DNA of 64,000 bases from NCBI GenBank assembly GCA_016709675.1, contig JADJMH010000019.1, positions 1 to 64,000 of the forward strand, written 5' to 3'. The DNA comes from Candidatus Accumulibacter proximus (GTDB lineage: Bacteria > Pseudomonadota > Gammaproteobacteria > Burkholderiales > Rhodocyclaceae). Position 1 is the stretch's first letter. Each line of letters begins with the position of its first letter. This document shows, piece after piece, positions 28,179-37,329 of this stretch. The translations under genes were made by a program, and so were the position numbers. The notes beneath the pieces are model-generated. The model was not told the origin of the DNA, did not search any database, and was given only the letters and a program-made list of their open reading frames with translations.

Positions 28179-28305
28179 GATTGGTTCCGTCTTGGGTTGG
28201 CCAGAGTCTGACGCGCCGGTCGAGCCGCCCAGACTACCGCGTTGCGACGGCCGAGGATGACTGCAGCAACGCTGCAGGACTGAGTGGCTAGCGCAGCGTT
28301 CTCGT

Positions 28306-29940
28306 TCAAGCGAACAACTGCCCGTGCTCGCGCGAGTCATGGAAGCCGACACGGCGCCACTTCTCGCTCGTCACCTCGAGGTTGTAGCGCGTGCTTGCCA
28401 GGTAAACCGGATTGCCGTCCACATCCTTGGCCATGCGGTGGAGTTGCTCGCGCTCGAAATTGCGTCGTGTGGCGTCGTCGGGGAAAGTCAGCCAGCGCGC
28501 CGTGTAGATGTCGGCCGACTCAAAAATGGCGTCGACCTTGTACTCGGTCTGCAGGCGCTGGGCGACGACCTCGAATTGCAGGCTCCCTACCGCTCCGAGA
28601 AGAAGCGCGCCACTGGCGAGGTTCTCGAATACCTGGATCGCGCCTTCTTCACCGAGTTCCTTCAGGCCCTTGAGCAACTGCTTGCTTTTCAGAGGGTCAC
28701 GCAGCCGCGCAGCGCGGAAGAGTTCGGGCGAGAAGTAGGGGATCCCCTTGAAGCCGAGAGTTTCGCCTTCGCTCAGGCAGTCTCCGATGTGCAGGTTGCC
28801 ATGGTTGTGAATGCCGATGATGTCACCGGCGACGGCGTCTTCCATCAGAAGACGTTCGTTGGCCATGAAGGTCAGAACGTTGCTCAGCTTCATCTCACGA
28901 TCCAGACGAATGTGTCTGACCTTCATGCCCGGTGTGTAGCGACCGGAGCAGACGCGGAAGAAGGCAATGCGGTCGCGGTGCTTGGGATCCATGTTGGCCT
29001 GGATCTTGAACACGAAGCCGCTGAAGGCAGCCTCCCCGGGTTGCACCAGGCGCGTACCACCATCGCGCTCCTGTGGCGGCGGAGCCCAGTCAAGCAGTGC
29101 CTGCAGGACCTCCTGGACGCCGAAGTTGTTGATGGCCGAACCGAAAAATACCGGGGACTGCCGCCCGGCGAGAAAACCGACCAGGTCGAAAGGGCTGCTC
29201 GCACTCTGAATCAGGTCGACATCCTCGCGCAGCTTGCCGATCTCTGCCGGGAACTGGGCATCAAGCAGCGGATTATCCAGGCCATCGAGCCGCTGCGATT
29301 CGCTGCGGCGCTCCTCGCCGGCGGCAAAGTGCAGCAGGCGGTCATCGAGAAGATGATATACGCCGCGAAAAGTCTTGCCCATGCCAATCGGCCAGGTGAT
29401 CGGTGCGCACTCGATGCCGAGCACGGATTCAATTTCCTCGAGCAGTTCGAAGGGCTCGCGCACTTCACGGTCCAACTTATTGACGAAAGTGATGATCGGC
29501 GTATTGCGCATACGACAGACGTTGAGCAGCTTGATGGTCTGCGCCTCAACGCCCTTGGCCGCGTCGATCACCATGACCGCCGCGTCGACGGCGGTGAGGA
29601 CGCGGTAAGTGTCCTCGGAAAAATCCTCGTGGCCAGGGGTGTCGAGCAGGTTGATGGTGTGCTGCTGGTACTCGAACTGCATCACCGAGCTGGTCACCGA
29701 AATGCCGCGTTGCTTCTCGACTTCCATCCAGTCCGAAGTGGCATGGCGTGCGCTCTTGCGGCCCTTGACCGTGCCGGCGAGCTGGATGGCACCGCCAAAA
29801 AGCAGCAGCTTTTCGGTCAGCGTTGTCTTGCCGGCATCGGGGTGCGAAATGATCGCGAAGGTGCGGCGCCTGGCGATGTCACGCAGGAGTTCAGGTGGGA
29901 ACCGGCTATCGTTCGAGCAGTCGATAAGGGTGGTACTCAT
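28306..29940 (-). CDS. prfC: Peptide chain release factor 3 (GTPase)
   Basis: RF3 is a translational GTPase that removes RF1/RF2 from the ribosome after termination. The 544-residue product has the P-loop SHPDAGKTTLTEKLL, the switch region TSSVMQFEYQ, DTPGHEDFSEDTYR and the NKLD motif (TFVNKLDREVREP). RF3-specific text continues through ERLLMEDAVAGDIIGIHNHG. Length is normal. ATG 29940 is chosen; upstream extension lacks homology. It is downstream of kdpE with about 205 bases between, so probably separate. Confidence 0.97.
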   Translation of the reverse strand: MSTTLIDCSNDSRFPPELLRDIARRRTFAIISHPDAGKTTLTEKLLLFGGAIQLAGTVKGRKSARHATSDWMEVEKQRGISVTSSVMQFEYQQHTINLLDTPGHEDFSEDTYRVLTAVDAAVMVIDAAKGVEAQTIKLLNVCRMRNTPIITFVNKLDREVREPFELLEEIESVLGIECAPITWPIGMGKTFRGVYHLLDDRLLHFAAGEERRSESQRLDGLDNPLLDAQFPAEIGKLREDVDLIQSASSPFDLVGFLAGRQSPVFFGSAINNFGVQEVLQALLDWAPPPQERDGGTRLVQPGEAAFSGFVFKIQANMDPKHRDRIAFFRVCSGRYTPGMKVRHIRLDREMKLSNVLTFMANERLLMEDAVAGDIIGIHNHGNLHIGDCLSEGETLGFKGIPYFSPELFRAARLRDPLKSKQLLKGLKELGEEGAIQVFENLASGALLLGAVGSLQFEVVAQRLQTEYKVDAIFESADIYTARWLTFPDDATRRNFEREQLHRMAKDVDGNPVYLASTRYNLEVTSEKWRRVGFHDSREHGQLFA

Positions 29941-30145
29941 GAGGGGACTTTCATGCGGCAACAAAGCAGAAGCCGCCATGCGGGACCGTGAAGGCTGACC
30001 CGCTGGCGGCGCGCAGGCGGAACTATAGCAGACTCGGCTCAGGCTGGACCGGCCCTGCCTGTCGCCAAAGGGCATGATTTCTTCAGGCCGGCCATGTGAT
30101 GAAGGTTGCGGTGATTGCTCGCCTCGCCTTGTCGCCTGAGCCAGG

Positions 30146-30838
30146 TTACGCACCAATGAAGCGGTAACCAACACCCACTTCGGTGAGGATGTGCTTCGGT
30201 CGCGCGGGGTCCTCTTCGAGCTTCTTGCGTAAATAGCCCATGTAAACGCGGACGTAGTGGCTGTCTTCGGCATGCGAGGGACCCCAGACGTTTTTCAGCA
30301 GTTGGCGATGGGTCAAAACGCAATCAGGATTGCCAATCAGATAGCTGAGCAGCCGATACTCGATCGGCGTCAGGTGAATGGGCGCGCCGTTGCGCTCGAC
30401 TGTTCGGCGCAGCAGGTCGACGCGAATCGATCCGAATTCGGCCAGCGGTGTGCCAGTGGCGCCTCGGCTGCGACGGCGCAAATGTGCACGTACGCGGGCT
30501 AGCAATTCGGCGGTACCAAAGGGTTTGGTCAGATAGTCGTCCGCGCCGCTATCGAGCGCGGTCACCTTGTCGGTCTCGGCGCTGCGTGCCGAAAGCACGA
30601 TCACCGGTATTTCCGACCAAGTCCGCAGATCGCGGATGAAGTCGACGCCGTTACCGTCGGGCAGGCCCAGATCGAGCACCACCAGGTCAGGGCGTCGGGT
30701 GCCGGCCTCGATCAGGCCGCGCTGCAGGCTGTCGGCCTCGAATACCTGGAACCCCTGGCTTTCGAGCGCCAGTTTGATGAAGCGGCGAATGTTGTTTTCA
30801 TCTTCGACGACGACGATGGTGACCAGTGGCTCTGTCAT
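30146..30838 (-). CDS. kdpE: Kdp operon response regulator KdpE
   Basis: KdpE is the OmpR/PhoB-type activator of the high-affinity potassium ATPase genes. The 230-residue product has a receiver domain with the acidic pocket VVVEDEN and phospho-Asp in LVVLDLGLPDGNG. A winged-helix DNA-binding domain follows, ending in VYMGYLRKKLEEDP and HILTEVGVGYRF, the KdpE signature. ATG 30838 is chosen over one 12 bases upstream. It lies 56 bases after kdpD. Confidence 0.95.
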   Translation of the reverse strand: MTEPLVTIVVVEDENNIRRFIKLALESQGFQVFEADSLQRGLIEAGTRRPDLVVLDLGLPDGNGVDFIRDLRTWSEIPVIVLSARSAETDKVTALDSGADDYLTKPFGTAELLARVRAHLRRRSRGATGTPLAEFGSIRVDLLRRTVERNGAPIHLTPIEYRLLSYLIGNPDCVLTHRQLLKNVWGPSHAEDSHYVRVYMGYLRKKLEEDPARPKHILTEVGVGYRFIGA

Positions 30839-30894
30839 GGCGTAATCCATTAGTTAGGATCGAGGTTGTCGATGTCGACCATCGGGTTGGTCGG

Positions 30895-33612
30895 TCAAGG
30901 CGTGCCGCCGTCTGCCGGAACCACGATTTCTTCGGCGGTGGTCGGCGGCATGCCGCGCGGCAGCGAGAAGACGAAACGTGCGCCGCCGCCAGCCTGGTTC
31001 TCGGCATGAATGCTGCCGCCGTGCGCCGCGACGATGGCGCGGCAGATGGCCAGACCAAGACCTACGCCTGGTGTGGCGCTCTCGCGTGCGCCACGTTCGA
31101 ACTTCTCGAAAATCGCTTCCTCGCGACCTTTCGGCAAGCCTGGACCGCTATCGTCCACCCACACGTCGACCTCGCTTCCGCGCACCGCCGCGCCGATGCG
31201 GATGCGCGTGCCAGCCGGGGTAAACTTGGCGGCGTTTTCAAGAAGATTGCACAGCACACGCTCGATCAACACGGCGTCGATCTCTAGCAGTGGCAGGTCA
31301 TCGGGCAGGGCGGCGTGTACGGAATGTGCCGCGAGGGGCGCTGCGGTGGCCATTAGCGCGCTTCCGACGATTTCCTCCAAGGGCTGCCACTGGCGGTTGA
31401 TCTGAATTTTTCCGGCCTGCAGGCGCGCCATGTCCAGCAGCTTGCCGACCTTGACGCTCATGCGCAGAGCCTCTTCCTTCAGTGTTCCGGCAAGCCGGGC
31501 CTGGGCATCGGTTGGCGGCGGCTGCGTCAGCTGGATCGACTCGGCCAGTCCCACCAGCACACTCAGCGGTGTTCGCAGATCGTGCGAGATCGCCGCCAGC
31601 AGCGAATTGCGCAGGCTCTCGGATTCCATCTGCAGCAGCGTGGACTGCGCCACGTCGACATAGTGCATGCGCTCGACGGCGATCGCCACCAGACTGGCGA
31701 AGGTCTCGAGCTGCCGACGGGCTTCCGGTCCCTGTACGCGCGGCGGCTCACGCGGCGCAATGGCGAGCACGCCGCGCGTGCGCATCGGCGCCTTGAGCGG
31801 CAGATAGAGCAGTGGGCTGCCTGGCAAGGTGTCCGTGGACAGCCCTGCCGCCTCGCCGTGATCGAAGGCCCAGCGGGCGACGCCCTCGTCGATGATCAGT
31901 GTGCTGCCGCTGCGACCTTTGGCGTTGACCGTCTCCACCTGCAGGTGATCCCCCGTATCGGTCAGGAGCAAAGCGGCCTGGGCACCGAACTCGACCGACA
32001 GAAAGCGATCACACGCCTCGGCGATCTGCATTGGTAGCAGAGCTGCCGACAGATCCCGTGCCATTTCGTAGAGCGCGCGGGCACGCGCCTCGCGCTGGGT
32101 CGCCACGTCGGCGTGCTGCTTGTAGCGCGCGGTGAGCTGGCCGGTGATCAGCGCCACGCTGAGCATCACGGCGAAGGTCATCAGATACTGAGCATCGCTG
32201 ACGGCGAAAGAAAAACGCGGTTCCACGAAGAAGAAGTCGAAGGCGGCAACGGCCAGAAATGAGCTGGCGACTGCCGGGCCGCGGCCAAGACGCATGGCCA
32301 CGATGAGTACCGCGAGCAGGAACAGCATCGCAATGTTGGTGAGCTCGATGACGTCGGCAAGCGGCGTTGCCAGTCCCGTAGCCAGTGTGCAGATGGCTGC
32401 TGCCTTGAGATACGCCAGCCAGTTGCCGGGCGTTGGGGAGGCGGTCGACGGCGAAACGGCTGCACGCGCGTCTTCGTTGCGCGCCACCTGAATCACGTCG
32501 AGGTCGGGCGCGGCTTGTCCAATCCGGTCGGCCATCGAACGGTACCAGGGTCGCCAGGGTCGGGGGTGATCGCGTCCGACCAGCAGGCGCGACAGGTTCT
32601 GCTCGCGAGCGTAATCGACGAGCGCAGCGACGGGGTCGTCAGCCGAGAGCGTCGCTGTTTCAGCACCGAGGGAAGCGGATAGTTCGAGCGCGCGGACGAT
32701 GCGCTGCCGTTCCACCTCAGGCTCCGGTCCCGAGGTTTGCGTGTGCACATGAATGGCGTGCCAGGGGGCCTCCAGGCGCCCTGCCAGGCGCGCCCCGGTG
32801 CGCACCAGTCGCTCCGCCCCCGTGCCCGATCCGATGCACACCAGCAGTGCGTCGCGCGTTTGCCATACCGTGGCCACCGAGGTTTCGCGGCGGTAGGCCA
32901 GCATTTCGTCGTCCACGCGATCGGCCGTGCGGCGTAGGGCCAACTCGCGCAGGGCGATGAGGTTGCCCTTGCGAAAGAAGTTGCGAATCGCCCGTTCAGC
33001 CTGTTGCGGCAGGTAGACCTTTCCCTCCTTCAAGCGCTGCAGCAGGTCGTCGGGCGGTAGATCGACCAGTACCACTTCGTCGGCTTCGTCAAAGATCCGG
33101 TCGGGTACCGTCTCCCATACACGAATGCCGGCAATCCCGCTGACCACGTCATTGAGGGTCTCCAGATGCTGCACGTTGACCGTGCTGTAGACGTCGATCC
33201 CTGCCGCGAGCAAGTCGTGGATGTCCTGCCAGCGCTTGGGATGACGAGAGCCGGCAACGTTGGAGTGAGCCAGCTCGTCCATCAGGATCAAAGCCGGGCG
33301 CCGCGCCAGCGCGGCGTCGAGATCGAACTCCTTCAGCACACTGCCGCGATAGGGGATCTCACACAGGGGCAGCCGTTCGAGACCGGTGATCAGCGCCTCG
33401 GTTTCCTTGCGGCCGTGGGTCTCGACGACGCCGATGACCACATCGGTGCCAAGTTCCTTTTGCCGCCGCGCGGCACCGAGCATGGCGTAGGTCTTGCCGA
33501 CGCCGGCAGAGGCACCGAAGAAAATCTTCAGCTTGCCGCGGGCAGCTTTGGCTTCCTCCTCCTGAACGCGCGCCAGAAGCTGATCGGGGTCAGGACGTCC
33601 ATTGTTCATCAT
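30895..33612 (-). CDS. kdpD: Sensor histidine kinase KdpD
   Basis: KdpD senses potassium limitation and controls KdpE. The 905-residue product has the N-terminal KdpD domain with Walker-type GASAGVGKTYAMLGAA and MDELAHSNVAGSRHPKRWQD. Then come a universal-stress-like domain (about 250-370), four closely spaced membrane helices (about 400-490), a GAF-like domain, HisKA (AISHDLRTPLSVLVGL) and HATPase (NLLENAAKF, GVGLGLAIC). Its ATG overlaps the corA TGA, so corA and kdpD are translationally coupled. Length is normal. Confidence 0.96.
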   Translation of the reverse strand: MMNNGRPDPDQLLARVQEEEAKAARGKLKIFFGASAGVGKTYAMLGAARRQKELGTDVVIGVVETHGRKETEALITGLERLPLCEIPYRGSVLKEFDLDAALARRPALILMDELAHSNVAGSRHPKRWQDIHDLLAAGIDVYSTVNVQHLETLNDVVSGIAGIRVWETVPDRIFDEADEVVLVDLPPDDLLQRLKEGKVYLPQQAERAIRNFFRKGNLIALRELALRRTADRVDDEMLAYRRETSVATVWQTRDALLVCIGSGTGAERLVRTGARLAGRLEAPWHAIHVHTQTSGPEPEVERQRIVRALELSASLGAETATLSADDPVAALVDYAREQNLSRLLVGRDHPRPWRPWYRSMADRIGQAAPDLDVIQVARNEDARAAVSPSTASPTPGNWLAYLKAAAICTLATGLATPLADVIELTNIAMLFLLAVLIVAMRLGRGPAVASSFLAVAAFDFFFVEPRFSFAVSDAQYLMTFAVMLSVALITGQLTARYKQHADVATQREARARALYEMARDLSAALLPMQIAEACDRFLSVEFGAQAALLLTDTGDHLQVETVNAKGRSGSTLIIDEGVARWAFDHGEAAGLSTDTLPGSPLLYLPLKAPMRTRGVLAIAPREPPRVQGPEARRQLETFASLVAIAVERMHYVDVAQSTLLQMESESLRNSLLAAISHDLRTPLSVLVGLAESIQLTQPPPTDAQARLAGTLKEEALRMSVKVGKLLDMARLQAGKIQINRQWQPLEEIVGSALMATAAPLAAHSVHAALPDDLPLLEIDAVLIERVLCNLLENAAKFTPAGTRIRIGAAVRGSEVDVWVDDSGPGLPKGREEAIFEKFERGARESATPGVGLGLAICRAIVAAHGGSIHAENQAGGGARFVFSLPRGMPPTTAEEIVVPADGGTP

Positions 33613-34574
33613 AGCCATCCCAGGCGCCGAAAGCGGAAGAAAAGAAATCCCATCGCGCCAACGATCAGCGCCAACGCCAGCGGATAGCCGTATACCCACT
33701 TCAATTCGGGCATTGATTCGAAGTTCATGCCCCAGATACCGGCAAAGGCAGTGGCGACGGCAAAGATCCCGGCCCATGCGGAAAGGCGCTTGGCGACATC
33801 GTTCTGCTCAATGGCCACCGACGAAAGGCTGACCTGGATGGCCGTGCCGATGGTGTCACGCAGGATGTCGAGGTGAGCGTTGATGCGGGCCAGGTGGTCA
33901 TAGACGTCGCGGAAATAGTGGCGGCTGCTGGTGGACACCGGCGGCACGCGGCTGCTGGCAAGCTTGCTGACCGCTTCCATCAGCGGCGCCACGGCGTGTT
34001 TGACGACCGTCACGCGACGTTTGAGGCCGTAGAGGCGTTCGATGTTGAAGCGTGCCGCCCCCCGGTCGAAGATTCGCTCCTCGATTCCTTCAAGATCCGA
34101 TTCCATGCTATCGACGATCGGAAAATAGCGGTCGACCACCGCATCCATCAAGGCGTAGAGGACGAAACCTGAGCCCTGCTTGAGAGCCTCTGGTTCGCGT
34201 TCGCAGCGCTCGCGCACACCCAGCAGATGCTGGTCAGTGCGGTTGCGGACCGACAGAATGAAATTGCCGCCGACAAAAATATTCACCTCTCCGACGGCGA
34301 TCCCGCCATGCGCCATCTCGAGCAGGTGGATGACCGCGAACAGGCTGTCGCCATACTCCTCGAGCTTCGGCCGTTGGTGACCGTGATTGGCGTCCTCGAT
34401 GGCGAGCGGATGCAGGTCGAATTCCAAGCGCATCTTGTCGAGTTCGGCCGGTGTTGCATCGCGCAGGGCAACCCAGACGAAGCAATCGGCATCCTTGAGG
34501 TAGTCACTGATTTCATCAATATCGATATCGGCAAGCTTCTTGCCTTCGCGGTAGGCAACGCAGTTGATCAGCAT
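33609..34574 (-). CDS. corA: CorA-family divalent metal transporter
   Basis: CorA proteins form pentameric Mg2+/Co2+ channels. The 321-residue product has the cytosolic N-terminal domain (HPLAIEDANHGHQRPKLEEYGDSLF is split here into its recognisable parts HPLAIEDA and QRPKLEEY), a long helix, and two C-terminal membrane segments. The signature GMN is at residues 282-284. It sits between kdpC and kdpD and overlaps the kdpD start by four bases, an unusual place. Function in Mg2+ uptake is from the family; a link to potassium control is inferred from the coupling. Confidence 0.94.
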   Translation of the reverse strand: MLINCVAYREGKKLADIDIDEISDYLKDADCFVWVALRDATPAELDKMRLEFDLHPLAIEDANHGHQRPKLEEYGDSLFAVIHLLEMAHGGIAVGEVNIFVGGNFILSVRNRTDQHLLGVRERCEREPEALKQGSGFVLYALMDAVVDRYFPIVDSMESDLEGIEERIFDRGAARFNIERLYGLKRRVTVVKHAVAPLMEAVSKLASSRVPPVSTSSRHYFRDVYDHLARINAHLDILRDTIGTAIQVSLSSVAIEQNDVAKRLSAWAGIFAVATAFAGIWGMNFESMPELKWVYGYPLALALIVGAMGFLFFRFRRLGWL

Positions 34575-34660
34575 GGGCTGGACTCCATCGAAAGGATTCC
34601 TGCATTTTCCGCTGTTTTCAGGTCCATACGGTCATGTATCTCGGGCGAGGGAGAGCCCGT

Positions 34661-35236
34661 TCAGCGCTTTATCGCGTCAAGGGCGAGGTTGAGCCTGAGG
34701 ACATGTACGCGTGGCTCGCCGAAGACGCCGAGGTCGGGGCCTTCGCCGTGCTGCGCGATGAGCTGACGCACGGCCTGCGGATCAAGCTGGCGGGAACGTG
34801 CGATTCGCTCCGCCTGGTAGTCGGCTGCCGCCGGGCTGATGTGCGGGTCGAGACCACTCGCCGAGGCGGTGACCAGGTCGATCGGTACCGGCCGCGGGTT
34901 ACCGGGGTCGGCGGCGCGCAGCGCCTCGATTCGGGCCTTGACGGCGGCGGCCAGTGCCGGGTTGAGTGGCCCGAGATTCGACCCGGACGACGCGGCCGCG
35001 TTATAGGGCTGTGGTGCGGTTGCCGATGGCCGGCCCCAGAAGTACTTCGGCTCGGTGAAGTTCTGGCCGATCAGTTCGGAGCCTATCGGTTTGCCTTCCC
35101 TGGCGATCAGGCTACCGCTGGCGGCAGCCGGGAAAGCCAGTCGGGCGACGCCGGTGACGAGCAGCGGATAGAACACCCCGGTAACGATCGACAGCAGAAC
35201 GAACAGCGAAATGGCGGGACGAAGCAGGTTGTTCAT
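34661..35236 (-). CDS. kdpC: Potassium-transporting ATPase subunit KdpC
   Basis: KdpC is the single-pass subunit that stabilises the KdpFABC pump. The 191-residue product has one N-terminal membrane segment (LLRPAISLFVLLSIVTGVFY). The periplasmic-side motifs follow: LIGQNFTEPKYFWGRPSAT, PVPIDLVTASASGLDPHISP and QARPLDPxxV-like RSRQLDPQAVRQLI. ATG 35236 lies 11 bases after kdpB. Length is normal. Confidence 0.97.
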   Translation of the reverse strand: MNNLLRPAISLFVLLSIVTGVFYPLLVTGVARLAFPAAASGSLIAREGKPIGSELIGQNFTEPKYFWGRPSATAPQPYNAAASSGSNLGPLNPALAAAVKARIEALRAADPGNPRPVPIDLVTASASGLDPHISPAAADYQAERIARSRQLDPQAVRQLIAQHGEGPDLGVFGEPRVHVLRLNLALDAIKR

Positions 35237-35246
35237 GACTATCTCC

Positions 35247-37313
35247 TCAGGCAAGACCGGCGGCGGCCAGCGCCATGTCGATCAGCTTGATGCCGATAAA
35301 GGGTGCGACGAGACCACCCAGGCCGTAGATGGTCAGGTTGCGACGCAGCAGGCTGGCGGCGCCGACGGCGTGATAGCGGATCCCCTTCAAGGCCAGTGGA
35401 ATCAGCGCAATGATGATCAGGGCATTGAAGATGACCGCCGAGAGAATGGCCGAGGACGGACTGGCCAGACCCATCACGTTGAGCGCCGACAGCGCCGGGT
35501 AGGTACTGACGAAGGCGGCCGGAACGATCGCGAAGTACTTGGCCACGTCGTTGGCGACGCTGAAGGTAGTCAGCGCACCGCGGGTCATCAGCATCTGCTT
35601 GCCGGTCTCGACGACTTCGATCAGCTTGGTCGGATTCGAGTCGAGGTCCACCATGTTGCCGGCTTCCTTGGCCGCCTGCGTGCCGGTGTTCATCGCCACG
35701 GCAACATCCGCCTGCGCCAGTGCCGGGGCATCGTTGGTGCCGTCGCCGGTCATCGCTACCAGGCGGCCCTCGGCCTGGTACTGGCGGATCAGCGCCAGCT
35801 TGGCTTCCGGCGTGGCTTCGGCGAGAAAATCATCAACACCTGCTTCGGCGGCGATCGCCGCGGCCGTCAGACGGTTGTCGCCGGTGATCATCACCGTCTT
35901 GATCCCCATCTGGCGCAGTTCGGCGAAGCGCTCCTTGATGCCGCCCTTGACGACGTCCTTCAATTCGACGACGCCGAGCACGCGCTTGTCATCGGCAACG
36001 ACCAGTGGCGTGCTGCCACGCCGCGCCGCCGCTTCGACCGCCGTCAGCACCGACGCGGGCATGGCGCCGCCGATCGCCTCGACATGCTGGCGGATGGCGT
36101 CGGTGGCCCCCTTGCGAATCTGCCGGCCATGCACATCGACGCCGCTCATCCGGGTCTGCGCCGAGAAATGCACGAACTGCGCCTCGAGGGCGTGCACATC
36201 GCGCTCGCGCAGATTGAAGCGCTGTTTGGCGAGAACGACGATGCTGCGGCCTTCCGGCGTTTCGTCGGCGAGCGACGCCAGTTGCGCGGCGTCGGCGAGT
36301 TCGTTCTCGCTGACCCCGTCGGCGGGCAGGAAGGCCGCCGCCTGGCGATTGCCCAGCGTGATCGTACCGGTCTTGTCGAGCAGCAACACGTCGACGTCGC
36401 CGGCGGCTTCGACCGCGCGGCCCGAGGTGGCAATGACGTTGGCCTGCATCATGCGGCTCATGCCGGCGACGCCAACGGCCGAAAGCAGGCCGGCGATGGT
36501 CGTCGGAATCAGGCACACGAGCAGCGCGATGAGGACGGTAATGCTGACCGGCGAGCCGGAGCCGGCAACGCTCACGCTGAACTGCGAAAACGGCAGCAGG
36601 GTTGCGGTAACGCCGAGGAAGACGATGGTCAATGCCGCCAGCAGGATCGCCAGCGCAATCTCGTTTGGCGTCTTCTGCCGCTTCGCCGTTTCGACCATGG
36701 CAATCATCCGGTCGACGAAGGTTTCGCCGGGATTGACGGTGACGCGCACGACCAGCCAGTCGGAGAGCACGCGCGTGCCACCGGTGACCGCCGAGAAGTC
36801 GCCACCTGATTCGCGGATCACCGGCGCCGATTCGCCGGTGATTGCCGACTCGTCGACCGAGGCGACGCCTTCGATCACCTCGCCGTCGGCGGGGACGGTT
36901 TCGCCGGCAGTGACCAGCACGACGTTGCCGACGCGCAGGTCGTCAGCGGGTACCGTGTGCCATTCGGCGTCCGGGCGCGGCGCGTGCAGCCGCTTCGCCC
37001 AGGTTTCCTTCTTCAGGCCGCGCAGCGACGCCGCCTGCGCCTTGCTGCGCCCTTCGGCGAGCGCCTCGGCGAAGTTGGCGAAAAGCACGGTAAACCACAG
37101 CCAGATCGCGACGCCGAGGATGAACACCGTCGACTCCTGACTCGGACCGCTCAGCGCCGGGATCGCCGCCAGCGTCGTCAGGAGCGAGCCGATGAAGACG
37201 ACGAACATCACCGGATTGCGCCACTGCACGCGCGGATCGAGCTTGCGGAACGAGTCGGCGATGGCCGGCTTGAGCAGCGCCGGGTCAAACAGGGAAAACG
37301 TCTTGCGTGTCAT
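35247..37313 (-). CDS. kdpB: Potassium-transporting ATPase ATP-binding subunit KdpB
   Basis: KdpB is the P-type ATPase subunit that drives potassium uptake. The 688-residue product has the phosphorylation motif DKTGTIT with Asp 313, the TGES loop (AITGESAPVI), and the hinge MTGDGTNDAPALAQADV. The N-terminal helices contain RNPVMFVVFIGS. ATG 37313 (MTRKTFSLFDP) lies 16 bases after the kdpA stop. All motifs are intact. Confidence 0.98.
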   Translation of the reverse strand: MTRKTFSLFDPALLKPAIADSFRKLDPRVQWRNPVMFVVFIGSLLTTLAAIPALSGPSQESTVFILGVAIWLWFTVLFANFAEALAEGRSKAQAASLRGLKKETWAKRLHAPRPDAEWHTVPADDLRVGNVVLVTAGETVPADGEVIEGVASVDESAITGESAPVIRESGGDFSAVTGGTRVLSDWLVVRVTVNPGETFVDRMIAMVETAKRQKTPNEIALAILLAALTIVFLGVTATLLPFSQFSVSVAGSGSPVSITVLIALLVCLIPTTIAGLLSAVGVAGMSRMMQANVIATSGRAVEAAGDVDVLLLDKTGTITLGNRQAAAFLPADGVSENELADAAQLASLADETPEGRSIVVLAKQRFNLRERDVHALEAQFVHFSAQTRMSGVDVHGRQIRKGATDAIRQHVEAIGGAMPASVLTAVEAAARRGSTPLVVADDKRVLGVVELKDVVKGGIKERFAELRQMGIKTVMITGDNRLTAAAIAAEAGVDDFLAEATPEAKLALIRQYQAEGRLVAMTGDGTNDAPALAQADVAVAMNTGTQAAKEAGNMVDLDSNPTKLIEVVETGKQMLMTRGALTTFSVANDVAKYFAIVPAAFVSTYPALSALNVMGLASPSSAILSAVIFNALIIIALIPLALKGIRYHAVGAASLLRRNLTIYGLGGLVAPFIGIKLIDMALAAAGLA

Positions 37314-37329
37314 CGAGTTCTCCAACGAA

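Noticed and set aside
28324..29991. 555-codon plus-strand frame opposite prfC
   Set aside because: prfC on the other strand has all GTPase motifs; this frame has none.
35211..37140. Two plus-strand frames over 530 codons opposite kdpB
   Set aside because: Compositional shadows (Ser/Thr/Arg- or Gly/Arg/Asp-rich) of an intact kdpB.
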